From assembly GCA_026129405.1 (NCBI GenBank), contig JAHCID010000001.1, forward strand, positions 1,054,001-1,118,000: DNA of 64,000 nucleotides, read 5' to 3'. Positions 6,645 through 17,818 of this stretch are shown here, piece after piece. Position numbers and translations under genes: made by a program. The notes under the pieces are model-generated. The model ran no database searches and was not told where the DNA came from. It saw nothing but the letters and a program-made list of their open reading frames with translations. This stretch comes from a bacterium. Its GTDB lineage: Bacteria > Desulfobacterota > Binatia > DP-6. Every line of letters begins with the position of its first letter. Position 1 is the stretch's first letter.

Positions 6645-8990
6645 TCAAGGCCGGCGCTCGAGCATCTCCACCATCCGCCGCGCCGCGGGGTCGCCGGTCA
6701 GGTCGGCGAGCCGCCGTGCCCACGCGAGCGCACCGGCGCGGTCGCCGGTCTCGGCCGAGTACTGCGCGAGCGTCGCGAGCAGGTCGGGCACGTTCGGGTG
6801 CCGTGCCTGCGCGCGGCGCAGCACCTCGATCGCCGCCTTCGGATCGCCGCCGTCGTGCAGCGCGATGGCGTAGACCCAGGCGTGGCGCGGCTCGTCCGGC
6901 GCCAGCTCCGCGGCGCGGCGCAGCGCGGGCGCCCGGCGTGGGCGCGCTTCCGGCGCACGAGCGCGAGGCCGAGCAGCGGCCTGCGCCTCGGCCGATCCCG
7001 GCGCCGCGGCGATCGCGCGGCGGAGCGGTTCGGCCGCGGCCTCGCGTCCGCTCCCGCGCTGCAGGTCGGCGAGCTGCACGTACGGGGCGGCCCAGGCCGG
7101 CGCGCGCCGGATGGCGGTCCCGAGCGCCTTCTCCGCCGCCGCGGCGTCGCCGAGGCGGGCGTCGAGCTGCCCCAGGTTGAACCAGCTCTCGGCGCGGTCG
7201 GCGTTGTACGTCTGGCTGGCGCGATACTCGGCGATGACGCGGTCCAGGTCCGCGGCGGCGATGCCCGTGCGCTGCGCGGCCGGGACGTCGAGCACGCTGC
7301 CGAGGGCCTCGAAGCGCACGCTGCGCATCGGGTCGCGCAGCAGCGGGCCGGCCAGGGCGACGCGCTCCGGCGGCGCCAGGACCATCGGCGCCGCCTCGGC
7401 GGCGGCGCGGCGCACGAGCGGGTCGGCGTCGCGGCTCGCCTGCATGAGCGCCGGCCCGAGGCGGGGCCCGCCGCGCTGGCCGCCGAGCAACCCCACCGCC
7501 GTCGCGCGTGCGATCGCCGGCACGCCGCGGTCGTTCGCTGCGCGCAGCAGGAGATCGAGCGCTCCCGCGGCGTTGGTGCGTCCGGCGTGGATGGCCTCGC
7601 CCCAATGCCACGGCGCCGGCTTCTGCGGGCCGCGCCACGCCGCCACCTGCGCCGCGGCCCAGGTCGCCGGCCGATCGCCGTGGCAGGCGGTGCAGGCGTT
7701 CGGCGTGCCGATCGCCGCCGTGAGGTCGGGCCGCGGCACGCGCAACGAGTGATCGCGGCGGCCGTCGACCACCATGTAGAGCTTCTCGGGCATGTGGCAC
7801 GACACGCACTGCGCGCCCGGTGAGCCGGGCGCGTGGTGGTGGTGCGCCGGGACGTCGAAGGTCGGCGCCGCGTGGCACCGCGCGCAGAGGACGTTGCCCG
7901 GCGCGCGCAGCCTCGCCGAGTGCGGATCGTGGCAGTCGCTGCACTGCACGCCGGCCGCATGCATGCGGCTCTGGACGAAGGAGCCGTACTCGTACACCTC
8001 GCCGTCGATCTGGCCGTCGGCGTGGTAGAGCCCCGGGTCTAGCAGGGACACGCGGTGGGTCTGCGCGAGCGGCGTGCCCGGCGCGTCGTCGGGCCAGAGC
8101 TGCGCGCCGCGGACGTGACAGCGCCCGCAGGTCTCGAGCTGGACGGGCGACGGCGGCGCGCTGCGGTGCGCGATCGCGGCGCCGGGCGCGAACGTCCAGG
8201 TGGCGTCGTCGCGCAGTGCGACGCTGAGCCCGTAGCGCGGCGTGCCGGTGGGCGGCGGGCTCGCAGGAGCGGCCGCCGGGCTCGGAGCGGCTGCCGGCGC
8301 GTCGCCTCCGGCGGCCTTCGCCTCGCTGCCGCCGGCGCGCTGCTCGGCCCAGGCGACGTGGGCCGCGCCCGGGCCGTGGCACGCCTCGCAGGCGACGTTG
8401 GCGTCGGTCCACGTGGTCGTGAACGCGTCCGTCGCGGCCGCGTAGCCCTTCACGAGGTTGGTCGAGTGGCACTCGGCGCAGGTGAAGTTCCAGTTCTGCT
8501 GCGCCGCGGTCCAGTGCAGCTCGTCACGGTGGTCGATGTGCTCGTCGGGGTAGAGATGGAACCAGCGCTGGCCGCCCGCCTCCTTCGGTCGCGCGTCCCA
8601 GGCGATGCCGAGCGCCTGCAGGCGTCCGCCCGGCATGGCGACGAGGTACTGCTGGAGCGGCTCCACGCCGAACGTCCACGCGACGGGATAGTCGTGCAGC
8701 GCGCCGTCGGGACCGTCGGTACGCACCATGTACGCACCCTCGTGCCGTGAGAACGTGCTGGTGACGCCGTCCTTCGTGAAGCTGGCGCCGTCGAAGCGCC
8801 CCTCGACGGTCTCGGGCGTCGGCGTCTCCATGGCGCGGTCGTGGTGCGAGCCCTGCCGCGCCTTCGTCTCGACCGCGTGACAGCGCGCGCAGGCGGCGCC
8901 GCCGACCCAGCCCGGCGCGTCCACGCGCCCCGGCACGGGCGCGGCGGCGGCGGGAAGCGCCACGACGAGAGCGAGGAGGAGGCGCGGCAC
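6645..8990 (-). CDS. Octaheme c-type cytochrome with HEAT-like and TPR regions
   Basis: 781 residues, GTG start with a nearby AGGG. A signal peptide (MPRLLLALVVALPAAAA) leads to eight CxxCH heme sites: CARCH at 34-38, then CAECH, CEACH, CGRCH, CSDCH, CARCH, CVSCH and CTACH, all within the first ~440 residues, in a cytochrome c554/doubled-CxxCH context. After that come HEAT-like helices (RATAVGLLGG, LVRRAAAEAAPMVLAPPE) and TPR units (RAESWFNLGQLDARLG, HAWVYAIALHDGGDPKAA). Periplasmic electron transfer protein with a protein-interaction tail; redox partner unknown. Last gene of the MoxR/Bat operon, 22 bp after batD. Around 6930-6985 the TPR sequence reads better in another frame for about 15-20 residues (ALVRRKRA appears), suggesting two compensating indels. 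Confidence 0.85.
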   Translation of the reverse strand: MPRLLLALVVALPAAAAPVPGRVDAPGWVGGAACARCHAVETKARQGSHHDRAMETPTPETVEGRFDGASFTKDGVTSTFSRHEGAYMVRTDGPDGALHDYPVAWTFGVEPLQQYLVAMPGGRLQALGIAWDARPKEAGGQRWFHLYPDEHIDHRDELHWTAAQQNWNFTCAECHSTNLVKGYAAATDAFTTTWTDANVACEACHGPGAAHVAWAEQRAGGSEAKAAGGDAPAAAPSPAAAPASPPPTGTPRYGLSVALRDDATWTFAPGAAIAHRSAPPSPVQLETCGRCHVRGAQLWPDDAPGTPLAQTHRVSLLDPGLYHADGQIDGEVYEYGSFVQSRMHAAGVQCSDCHDPHSARLRAPGNVLCARCHAAPTFDVPAHHHHAPGSPGAQCVSCHMPEKLYMVVDGRRDHSLRVPRPDLTAAIGTPNACTACHGDRPATWAAAQVAAWRGPQKPAPWHWGEAIHAGRTNAAGALDLLLRAANDRGVPAIARATAVGLLGGQRGGPRLGPALMQASRDADPLVRRAAAEAAPMVLAPPERVALAGPLLRDPMRSVRFEALGSVLDVPAAQRTGIAAADLDRVIAEYRASQTYNADRAESWFNLGQLDARLGDAAAAEKALGTAIRRAPAWAAPYVQLADLQRGSGREAAAEPLRRAIAAAPGSAEAQAAARPRARAPEARPRRAPALRRAAELAPDEPRHAWVYAIALHDGGDPKAAIEVLRRAQARHPNVPDLLATLAQYSAETGDRAGALAWARRLADLTGDPAARRMVEMLERRP

Positions 8991-9012
8991 CGCGCCCTGT
9001 GTGCCTCGCGGG

Positions 9013-10275
9013 TCAGGACGGGTTCAAGTCGGGCAGCAGGGTGGCGAGCGCCGGGCGCCGCTGTGCGAGGGTGCGACGATGGCGGGTCAGCGCCGCGGCC
9101 AGCGCCGCGCCGCCGACCTGCGTGCGTCCCGCGGCGAGCGCGTCCAGGAGCGCCGTCACCTGGCGGCGGAGCTCCGGGTCGGCGTCGTGGGCCAGCAGGT
9201 CGTCGGCGACGGTGGCGCAGCCGGGACCCGCGTGGCGAAGCGCGAGCCAGGCGACGAGGGCGCTCCAGATCGCGGCGGCGCCGCCGCTGCGGCATGCCCG
9301 CTCGAGGGCTCGGAAGCGGCCGGGCTCGCTCGCCTCCCAGGCGCTACGCCGCCGCCGCCAGGACGCCGCGAGCGCGTGCCGGCGCCACCACAGGATCGTT
9401 GCGAGCCCGGCCATCGCCGCCGCCCATACGGCCCACGTCGCCGGCGACGGCGGCGCGCCCGCGACCTCGAACGTGACCGCGGGCAGCGTCCGCTCGGCGA
9501 GCTCGGCGGCGCCGAGGTCCCACCAGCGGAACGTCACCCCGGGCAGCGTGACGCGGTCGGCGCGCGTGCAGACGTAGGTGATCGTGTCGATGCGCGTGCC
9601 GACGAGGTCGCCGCGCTCGCTGCGGTCGGTCACCTGCGGCGGCTTCGGGTAGGCGGCGAGGCTGCCGGCCTCGCCGATCGGCAGGGGCGGCAGCAGCATG
9701 GCGGGGACGCCGGCGACGGTGCGGGTCACGGTCCACGTGAACGCGTCGCCGACGCGGGCTTTGCCGGGCGCGGGCGTCCACTGCTCGTCGATCGTCATCC
9801 GCGTGGTCGCGACCACGTCGTCGCCGGCCGCCACGCCGGGCGGCAGCGCGGCGGTGACGGCGACGGGCGTGGTCGCGAGCTCGTGCGGGATCGCGGCGGC
9901 GCCGGGCGCGCCGGTCGTGCCGAAGCGGACGGTGACGGCAGGGATCGTGAACGCGCCGGGACGCAGGGCGTAGAACGCCAGCTCGAGGCGCTGCGAGAGC
10001 CAGGTCGTGCCGTCGATCGTGGCCGAGCCGAGCACCGGGTGGGGATCGGCCTGCATCAGCACGGCGCCGGGGATGCGCGGCAGCGCGAAGATCGGCGAGC
10101 CGGCGAACGGTGCGGTCGCGGAGAGCGTCACGGCCAGTGTCGCCTGCTGGCCGACGAGGACGGGCGCCGTCGTCGTGAGCGCGGCCTCGAGCCGCACGCC
10201 GTCGTCGGCATGCGCCGCGCCGGCGGCGAGGAGCACGCCGAGGAGCCATCCCGCACGGACGCGCCGCCGTCTCAC
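9013..10275 (-). CDS. batD: BatD-like oxygen-tolerance family membrane protein
   Basis: 420 residues. The N-terminus (RRVRAGWLLGVLLAAGAAHA) is a signal peptide; the body is beta-rich (VRLEAALTTTAPVLVGQQATLAVTLS... style strands), as in BatD. A transmembrane helix near residue 275 (WAVWAAAMAGLATILWW) anchors it, and a helical cytoplasmic tail follows. The GTG at 10275 overlaps the stop of the preceding TPR gene as GTGA. Bat proteins are membrane/periplasmic partners of MoxR ATPases, known mainly from Bacteroides aerotolerance; the exact role is unresolved. The gene just downstream is the octaheme cytochrome, a candidate client. Confidence 0.8.
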   Translation of the reverse strand: MRRRRVRAGWLLGVLLAAGAAHADDGVRLEAALTTTAPVLVGQQATLAVTLSATAPFAGSPIFALPRIPGAVLMQADPHPVLGSATIDGTTWLSQRLELAFYALRPGAFTIPAVTVRFGTTGAPGAAAIPHELATTPVAVTAALPPGVAAGDDVVATTRMTIDEQWTPAPGKARVGDAFTWTVTRTVAGVPAMLLPPLPIGEAGSLAAYPKPPQVTDRSERGDLVGTRIDTITYVCTRADRVTLPGVTFRWWDLGAAELAERTLPAVTFEVAGAPPSPATWAVWAAAMAGLATILWWRRHALAASWRRRRSAWEASEPGRFRALERACRSGGAAAIWSALVAWLALRHAGPGCATVADDLLAHDADPELRRQVTALLDALAAGRTQVGGAALAAALTRHRRTLAQRRPALATLLPDLNPS

Positions 10276-10943
10276 GGGGCAGCCTCCGCGGGTGGCGTGC
10301 CTGCCGCCGGCCGGCGGCTCGCCTGGAACGCGAACTTCGCGCGCAGGAAGTCCCCGGGCGTCGTCTGCACGCGGCGCAGCCAGAGCGCCTGCTGCCCGGC
10401 GTCGTCGGCCCCGGCGCTCGCATCCGAGGGCTCGGCCGGTCCGCCCGCGTTCCTCGGGCCGTCCAGGACGATGGCGTCGGGCTTCTCCCGGCCGCCCGTG
10501 CCGCCTTCGTCGTCCGCCGGCGGCGCCAGGGCGTCGCGGCGGGCGGCGGCGACGGCGCGGTTCGCGCGCGCCGCCTTCCAGTCGGGCCGGATCGCCAGGG
10601 CGGCGTCGTAGCTCGCGATGGCGCCGTCGTACTTCCCGCTCATCACGAGCGCGTTGCCGCGGTCGAATGCGGCGTCGGCGCCTCCCACGCGGCCCCACTC
10701 CGCCGCCGCGTCGGCGAAGGCGCCGGCGCGGTACAGCGCGACGCCGCGCCAGGCCGGATCCCGGAAGTGGCCCGCTGCGGCGGCGGCGTCGCCGCGACCC
10801 AGGAGCAGCGCGCCGCGCTGGTCGGGCGTCAGCCACATGGCGCCGAGCGAGCCGGCGTCGTGGCGGGCCCAGAGGAGCCCGAGCGCGACCACACCGGCGA
10901 CGGCGAGCCGCGCCCGCCACCTCAGCGCCACGGCACCACCCAT
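10272..10943 (-). CDS. BatC-like TPR membrane protein
   Basis: 223 residues. One N-terminal membrane helix (RARLAVAGVVALGLLWA) is followed by TPR-like helices: DQRGALLLGRGDAAAAAGHF, WRGVALYRAGAFADAAAEW, FDRGNALVMSGKYDGAIASY. The C-terminal third is Pro/Gly/Asp-rich and likely disordered. The start ATG (10943) lies inside the end of batAB; a GTG at 10931 is an alternative. Position between the vWA protein and BatD and the TPR content match BatC of Bat operons, which is thought to scaffold BatA/BatB. Confidence 0.8.
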   Translation of the reverse strand: MGGAVALRWRARLAVAGVVALGLLWARHDAGSLGAMWLTPDQRGALLLGRGDAAAAAGHFRDPAWRGVALYRAGAFADAAAEWGRVGGADAAFDRGNALVMSGKYDGAIASYDAALAIRPDWKAARANRAVAAARRDALAPPADDEGGTGGREKPDAIVLDGPRNAGGPAEPSDASAGADDAGQQALWLRRVQTTPGDFLRAKFAFQASRRPAAGTPPAEAAP

Positions 10944-12889
10944 CCCGGCCGAAACCACACCAGCACGAGCGCACCGACGACGAACGACAGCGGCCAGCCG
11001 GCGTCGTGCCAGCGCTCGCCCGGTGCGGGCGCGCCGGGCGGCGACACCAGTCGCGTCTGCACGCGGCGGGCGAGCGCGCGCACGTCGCCGTCGTCGGGCG
11101 TGACGCTCGTCACCGTGGCGTCCAGCGCCTGCGCGGCGCGGCCGAGGGCGGCGCGATCGAGCGGTGGGGCGGGCGGGCCGGCGGGCGGCGCGGGCGTGCC
11201 GGCGTCGGCGCCCACGGCGAGGATCTGCACCGGGGCGTGATCGCGCCCGAGCCGTGCGGTCTCGCCCTCGGGCACGCCGTCGGTGACGAGGAGGATCGAG
11301 CCCGGGACGCCGGCGCGACGCAGCTGCTGGTCGGCGAGCGCCAGCGCTTCGCCCGTGGCCTCGCCGTCGACCGGCATGACGTCGGGCGACAGCGCATCGG
11401 CGAAGCCGGCGACGAGGCCGGCGTCGGTGGTGAGCGGGAGGACGAGGTGCGCGCTGCCGGCGTAGGCGACGAGGGCCGTCCTGGTGCCTGGCCGCTCGGC
11501 GAGGAGGTCGTGCACCTTGTGGGCGGCGCGCGCGAGCCGCGACGGCTGCACGTCCTCGGCCAGCATGGTCGGCGTCACCTCGAGGACGACGACCAGCGCC
11601 GCCTCGTCGCCGCCGAACGGCGACGGCTCGCGCCGCCACGTCGGCCCGGCGACGGCGAGCGTCGCGACCACGCCGACGAGGAGGAGCAGGTGCACCGGCT
11701 GCACGCCGCGCCGTCTGTCGGCGCCGGTGAGGAGATGGGGCAGGAGATGGGGTGCGATCACGCCGCGCCAGGCGCGGCGCTCGTCGAGCCGCGCGCGGAT
11801 CGCCGTGCACAGCGCGACGGTGGCGACGAGCGCGAGCAGCCACCACGGACGCAGGAAGTGGAACGGCGCCAGCGCCGCGAGCGCCGCGGCGACCGGGGCC
11901 GGCGTGCGACGGACGGCGAGGCCGCGGCGCACCACCCAGGCGAGGTGATATGCGAGGCCGAGGAGCAGCCCCGCGCCGAGCGGCACCCAGAAGAGGTCGA
12001 CACGCGGGCGGTGGCTGACGCGCTCCGCCGGCCGCGTGCGCAGGGCGTCGAGCCTGGCGTAGATCGCCGCGAGCCCGGCGCGGTCGTCGGCGCGCGCGTA
12101 CTCGCCGCCGGTCGCGGCCGCGACCGCGCGCAGGGTCGCTTCGTCGAGCGCCTGCTCGCCGGCGGCGGCGGGATCGCCGACGGCGACGGTGTGGATGATG
12201 ACGCCGCGCGCCTTCGCGATCTCGGCGGCGCGCGCCGGCGGCACCTGGCTGCCGGTGTCGTTGCCGTCGGTGAGCGCGATGAGGACCTTGTCCGGGATGC
12301 CGTCGTGCTGCTCGAAGACCGTGAGCGCGAGCCCGATCGCGTCGCCGAACGCCGTCTGCGGGCCGGCCATGCGCACCTGGGCCTCGCCGAGGAGGGCGCG
12401 CAGCGCGGTCAGATCCTCGCTGAACGGCGCCTGCACGAACGCCGCCGACCCGAAGAAGACGAGGCCGACGCGGTCGCCCCGCCGCCTGGCGAGGAAGTCG
12501 TCGAGGACCTCCTTCACGGCGGTCAGGCGATCGACGGTGGCGCCCGAGGCGTCGGTGAAGTCGCGCGTCTCCATCGAGCCCGAGAGGTCCACGGCCAGCA
12601 GCAGGTCGCGGGTGGGCACCGTCTTCATGATCGCGGGCTCGAGCCACTGCGGGCGCGCCATCGCCAGGACGACGCAGACCCACACGAGCCAGAGGAGCAC
12701 GCGCTGGAGCGCTGGACCCGTGACGACGGCCGCGCCGGCGGCGGGCTGCCGTCCCAGCAGCGTCGCCAGACGATCCAGGAACGGCACCGCGAGCGCCCGG
12801 CGGGGCTGGCGGTGCGGCGGCAGCACGCGGCCCACGAGGAGCGGCAGCGGCAGCAGCACCAGCAGCCACGGCAGCGCGAGCGTCAGCAC
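10922..12889 (-). CDS. Fused BatA-BatB protein with two von Willebrand factor A domains
   Basis: 655 residues. First half: two N-terminal membrane helices, then a vWA domain with an intact MIDAS start D101-L-S-G-S-M, a TDGND motif further on, and a closing membrane helix (VDLFWVPLGAGLLLGLAYHL). Second half: another pair of membrane helices (PWWLLALVATVALC) and a second vWA domain whose MIDAS start reads LEVTPTM instead of D-x-S-x-S, so it has probably lost metal-dependent adhesion, although a later TDGVP is kept; then a C-terminal membrane helix. BatA and BatB are usually separate genes. The GTG at 12889 overlaps the preceding stop by 7 bp. Confidence 0.88.
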   Translation of the reverse strand: MLTLALPWLLVLLPLPLLVGRVLPPHRQPRRALAVPFLDRLATLLGRQPAAGAAVVTGPALQRVLLWLVWVCVVLAMARPQWLEPAIMKTVPTRDLLLAVDLSGSMETRDFTDASGATVDRLTAVKEVLDDFLARRRGDRVGLVFFGSAAFVQAPFSEDLTALRALLGEAQVRMAGPQTAFGDAIGLALTVFEQHDGIPDKVLIALTDGNDTGSQVPPARAAEIAKARGVIIHTVAVGDPAAAGEQALDEATLRAVAAATGGEYARADDRAGLAAIYARLDALRTRPAERVSHRPRVDLFWVPLGAGLLLGLAYHLAWVVRRGLAVRRTPAPVAAALAALAPFHFLRPWWLLALVATVALCTAIRARLDERRAWRGVIAPHLLPHLLTGADRRRGVQPVHLLLLVGVVATLAVAGPTWRREPSPFGGDEAALVVVLEVTPTMLAEDVQPSRLARAAHKVHDLLAERPGTRTALVAYAGSAHLVLPLTTDAGLVAGFADALSPDVMPVDGEATGEALALADQQLRRAGVPGSILLVTDGVPEGETARLGRDHAPVQILAVGADAGTPAPPAGPPAPPLDRAALGRAAQALDATVTSVTPDDGDVRALARRVQTRLVSPPGAPAPGERWHDAGWPLSFVVGALVLVWFRPGWVVPWR

Positions 12890-13351
12890 GGCCGGTGCTC
12901 CGTGATCCAGCGCTCGACCGTGTCGAAGAGCGCGTCGGCGTCGGCGCGCTCCATGCGGACGGCCGCGCGCGGATCGTAGGCCAGCGGCACCAGCGCCGCG
13001 CCCGGCCCGGCGGTGAACGCCTGCGTGCCGCCGGTGGCGTCGAGGAAGGCGAGCCAGGCGGAGCCGCTCGACGCCGCGACCGTGGTGCGGGGGAAGGCCG
13101 CGAGCGCGGTGCGCTTCACCAGCGCCGGCAGCTCGGCCGGCGCGCCCGCCGCGCGCAGGCGACGGCACTCGGCGCGCCGCGCGGCGATACAGCCGCGTTC
13201 GCCTGCCGGCGCCGCCGGGCCGTCCAGGCCGCGCGCAGCACGAGCCCCACCACGACCGCGCCGGCGACGAGCCAGCCCGGCGCCGGCGGCCACCATGCCA
13301 CCGCGGGCGGCAGCACGACGTCGGCGAGCCGATCGAGGCTGGTCGCGTCGG

Positions 13352-13355
<4 letters not shown>
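12883..13355 (-). pseudogene. DUF4381 family membrane protein, apparent 1-nt frameshift
   Basis: The N-terminal part ([19 protein letters not shown], then membrane helix GWLVAGAVVVGLVLRAAW and RRRRQANAA) reads from the ATG at 13355. The C-terminal part (AECRRLRAAGAPAELPALVKRT, PRTTVAASSGSAWLAFLD, ERADADALFDTVERWI) lies in the neighbouring frame and ends at 12883. The switch is needed around 13180-13205, consistent with one missing base. DUF4381 proteins sit between DUF58 and batA in MoxR operons, exactly as here. Overlap with both neighbours (ATGA at 13355/13352) argues the gene was functional; a sequencing error is the simplest explanation. Confidence 0.75.
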
Positions 13356-14275
<920 letters not shown>

Positions 14276-14280
14276 GGCGA

Positions 14281-15254
<974 letters not shown>

Positions 15255-15255
<1 letters not shown>

Positions 15256-16805
15256 CAGTCCTTCGTCGGCTTCGAGAGCTTCGCCATCACCTCGTCGAGG
15301 TTGAAGCTCGCGGGCTTCTGGCGCGGCGGGAACTCCTTGAAGCTCGCCAGCCACTGTCCGACGATCGCCTGCGCCGGCACGAGGAGGAAGATGCGGTCGG
15401 CCTTCCACTTGCCGTAGAAGAAGCTCTCCTTGCCGCGCTCGAACGGATCGGCGCGGAGGTTGTAGATGTCCGGTGCGCGCAGCTTCGTGAACTCGCGTTC
15501 CCAGACCGCGAGCCCGGTGGCCTCCTGCTCGAGGAAGTTCAGCTTCCAGTTCCGGACGCGGATGGCCATGAGGTCGCCGTCGTCGCTCCAGTAGAGGAAC
15601 TGCTCGCGCGGATCGGCTTTCGTCTCGCCGTTCCAGAACGGCAGCAGGTTGTAGCCGTCGAGGTGGACCTTGAAGGTCTTGCCGCCCGACGCGTAGCCCT
15701 TCAGCGCCTTCGCGACGACGTCGGGCTCGCCCGCGGCGGCCGCGAACGTCGGCAGCAGATCCTCGTGCGCGTAGATCTCGTTGCGGACGGTGTTCGGCGG
15801 GATGGTGCCCGGCCAGCGGATCAGCATCGGCACGCGGAAGGCGCCCTCCCAGTTGGTCGCCTTCTCGCCGCGGAACGGCGTCGTGCCGCCGTCGGGCCAG
15901 CTCATCACCTCGGCGCCGTTGTCGGTGGTGTAGACGACGATGGTGTCGTTCGCGATGCCGAGCTCGTCGAGCTTCTCGAGGAGCTGGCCGACGTGGGCGT
16001 CGTGCTCGACCATGCCGTCGGGATAGATGCCGAGGCCGGTCTTGCCGTCCGACTCGGGCTTCAGGTGCGTCCAGATGTGCATGCGCGTCGAGTTGAACCA
16101 GCAGAAGAACGGCTTGCCGGCCTTGTGCTGCCGGTCGATGAAGTCGAGCGCCGCGCCGAGGAACTCCTCGTCGACCGTCTCCATGCGCTTCTTCGTGAGC
16201 GGGCCGGTGTCCTCGATCTTGCCGTCGGCGGTCGCCTTCAGGACGCCGCGCGGGCCGAAGCGCTTCCGGAACTCCGGATCCTTCGGGTAGTCCGGGTTCT
16301 CCGGCTCCTCCTCGGCATTCAGGTGGTAGAGGTTGCCGAAGAACTCGTCGAAGCCGTGCTGCGTCGGCAGGAACTCGTCCTTGTCGCCGAGGTGGTTCTT
16401 GCCGAACTGGCCGGTCGCGTAGCCGAGCGGCTTCAGGATGTCGGCGATGGTCGGGTCCTGCGGCTGGAGGCCGACGTCGGCGCCGGGGAGGCCGACCTTC
16501 GTGAGGCCGGTGCGGATCGGCGACTGGCCGGTGATGAAGGCGGCGCGGCCGGCGGTGCAGCTCTGCTGCCCGTACCAGTCCGTGAACATCGCTCCCTCGT
16601 GCGCGATGCGGTCGATGTTGGGCGTCGTGTAGCCCATCATGCCGCGGTTGTAGACGCTCGGATTGAACCACCCGATGTCGTCTCCCATGATCACGAGGAT
16701 GTTCGGCTTCTTGCCGGACGGTGCCGCGGCCTGCTGCGCGGCGGCGGGCGCCGCGAGCGCCAGCGCCGCGAGCAGTGCGGTGGTGACGACGGTGTGACGT
16801 GTCAT
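15255..16805 (-). CDS. Periplasmic arylsulfatase (type I, formylglycine-dependent)
   Basis: 516 residues with a signal peptide ([24 protein letters not shown]). The type I sulfatase signature is complete: [12 protein letters not shown] metal site (D42-D43), nucleophile motif C83-T-A-G-R87 for conversion to formylglycine, FGKNHLG, and the second metal pair in TTDNGAEV. The mature enzyme should hydrolyse sulfate esters in the periplasm; the substrate is unknown. A GGAGGGA Shine-Dalgarno precedes the ATG. It follows the HAD phosphatase by 17 bp and overlaps moxR. The formylglycine-generating enzyme is not in the window. Confidence 0.92.
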
Positions 16806-16822
16806 GGTCCCTCCTGCTTCGG

Positions 16823-17818
16823 TCACTCGAACGGGAAGATGCGCTTCCAGTCGTGCTGCATGTCGACGATGCTCCACCCTTTTGCGGTCGCCTCGCCCAG
16901 GGCCTCGTCGAGCCGTCCGATGTCGGACCGGCGGTCGTACGCGTACTCGCGCGCGGCGTCGGTGTGGTGGACGAGGCCCATGAAGCGCGGCCCGTCGCCG
17001 GCGGCGGTCCACTCGAGCATCTGCTGATCGCCGTCGGAGTTGCCGAAGGCGAGGCGCGGGCGGCGGCCGATGAAGGCGTTGATGCCCACGGGCTTTCCGG
17101 GGCCGTCGTCGACGAAGAAGATCTTCGCCTCGCGGAACAGCACCGGGCCCGACGGCTCCACCTGCCACTTCGTCACCGCCGAGCTGCCGACGACCTGCTC
17201 CGGCGGCACGCCGTACACGCGCTCGGTCCACGGCCGCATGAACTCGACGCCGCCGCCGGAGACGATGTAGGTCTTCCAGCCGTTCGCGCGCAGGTGGGCC
17301 ATCAGCTCCAGCATCGGCTGGTAGACGAGCTCGGTGTACGGGCGGTCCCAGCGCGGATGCTTGGCGGTCGCGATCCAGTCGGTGACGATCCGCTCGAACT
17401 CGGCCGTGGTGGTGTTCGCGTGCGTCACCATCACCAGCTCGACGATCGCCGGCTCGCCCGCCGCGAGCGCGCCCTTCACGTTGCCGGCGAGGAGATCGGC
17501 GAACGGCTGCTTCGTCGTCCACTCGGGATGCCGCGGCGCCAGCGCCTTCACACGCGCGATCGCGAAGGCGAGCTGGGTGTAGAAGGGCATCTCGACCCAG
17601 AGCGTGCCGTCGTTGTCGAAGGTGGCGATACGCTCGGGGACGGGCACGAACGAGGGGCCCGGACGCGACGTCTCCTCGACGAAGCGCAGGATGGCCTGCT
17701 TGCGTGGCCCGTCGTTCCACGACGGCAGCGGATCGTCGGCGGCGCGCGCCGGCGTCGCCGCGGCGAAGGCGGCGACGGCGACGACGACGAGCGCCGCGGC
17801 GAGGCGTCGGAGCCGCAT
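16823..17818 (-). CDS. Exported HAD-superfamily phosphatase
   Basis: 331 residues. Signal peptide (MRLRRLAAALVVVAVAAFA...) followed by the HAD motifs: FDNDGTLW at 67-74 with nucleophile D68 and acid/base D70, YIVSGGGVEF (motif II Ser), a Lys-containing stretch, and the acidic motif FGNSDGDQQML. It resembles phosphoserine-phosphatase-like haloacid dehalogenase proteins that are exported. The start ATG overlaps the stop of a 34-codon ORF (TGATG). Being first with the sulfatase suggests joint removal of phosphate and sulfate groups from an external compound, but the substrate is not predictable. Confidence 0.88.
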   Translation of the reverse strand: MRLRRLAAALVVVAVAAFAAATPARAADDPLPSWNDGPRKQAILRFVEETSRPGPSFVPVPERIATFDNDGTLWVEMPFYTQLAFAIARVKALAPRHPEWTTKQPFADLLAGNVKGALAAGEPAIVELVMVTHANTTTAEFERIVTDWIATAKHPRWDRPYTELVYQPMLELMAHLRANGWKTYIVSGGGVEFMRPWTERVYGVPPEQVVGSSAVTKWQVEPSGPVLFREAKIFFVDDGPGKPVGINAFIGRRPRLAFGNSDGDQQMLEWTAAGDGPRFMGLVHHTDAAREYAYDRRSDIGRLDEALGEATAKGWSIVDMQHDWKRIFPFE

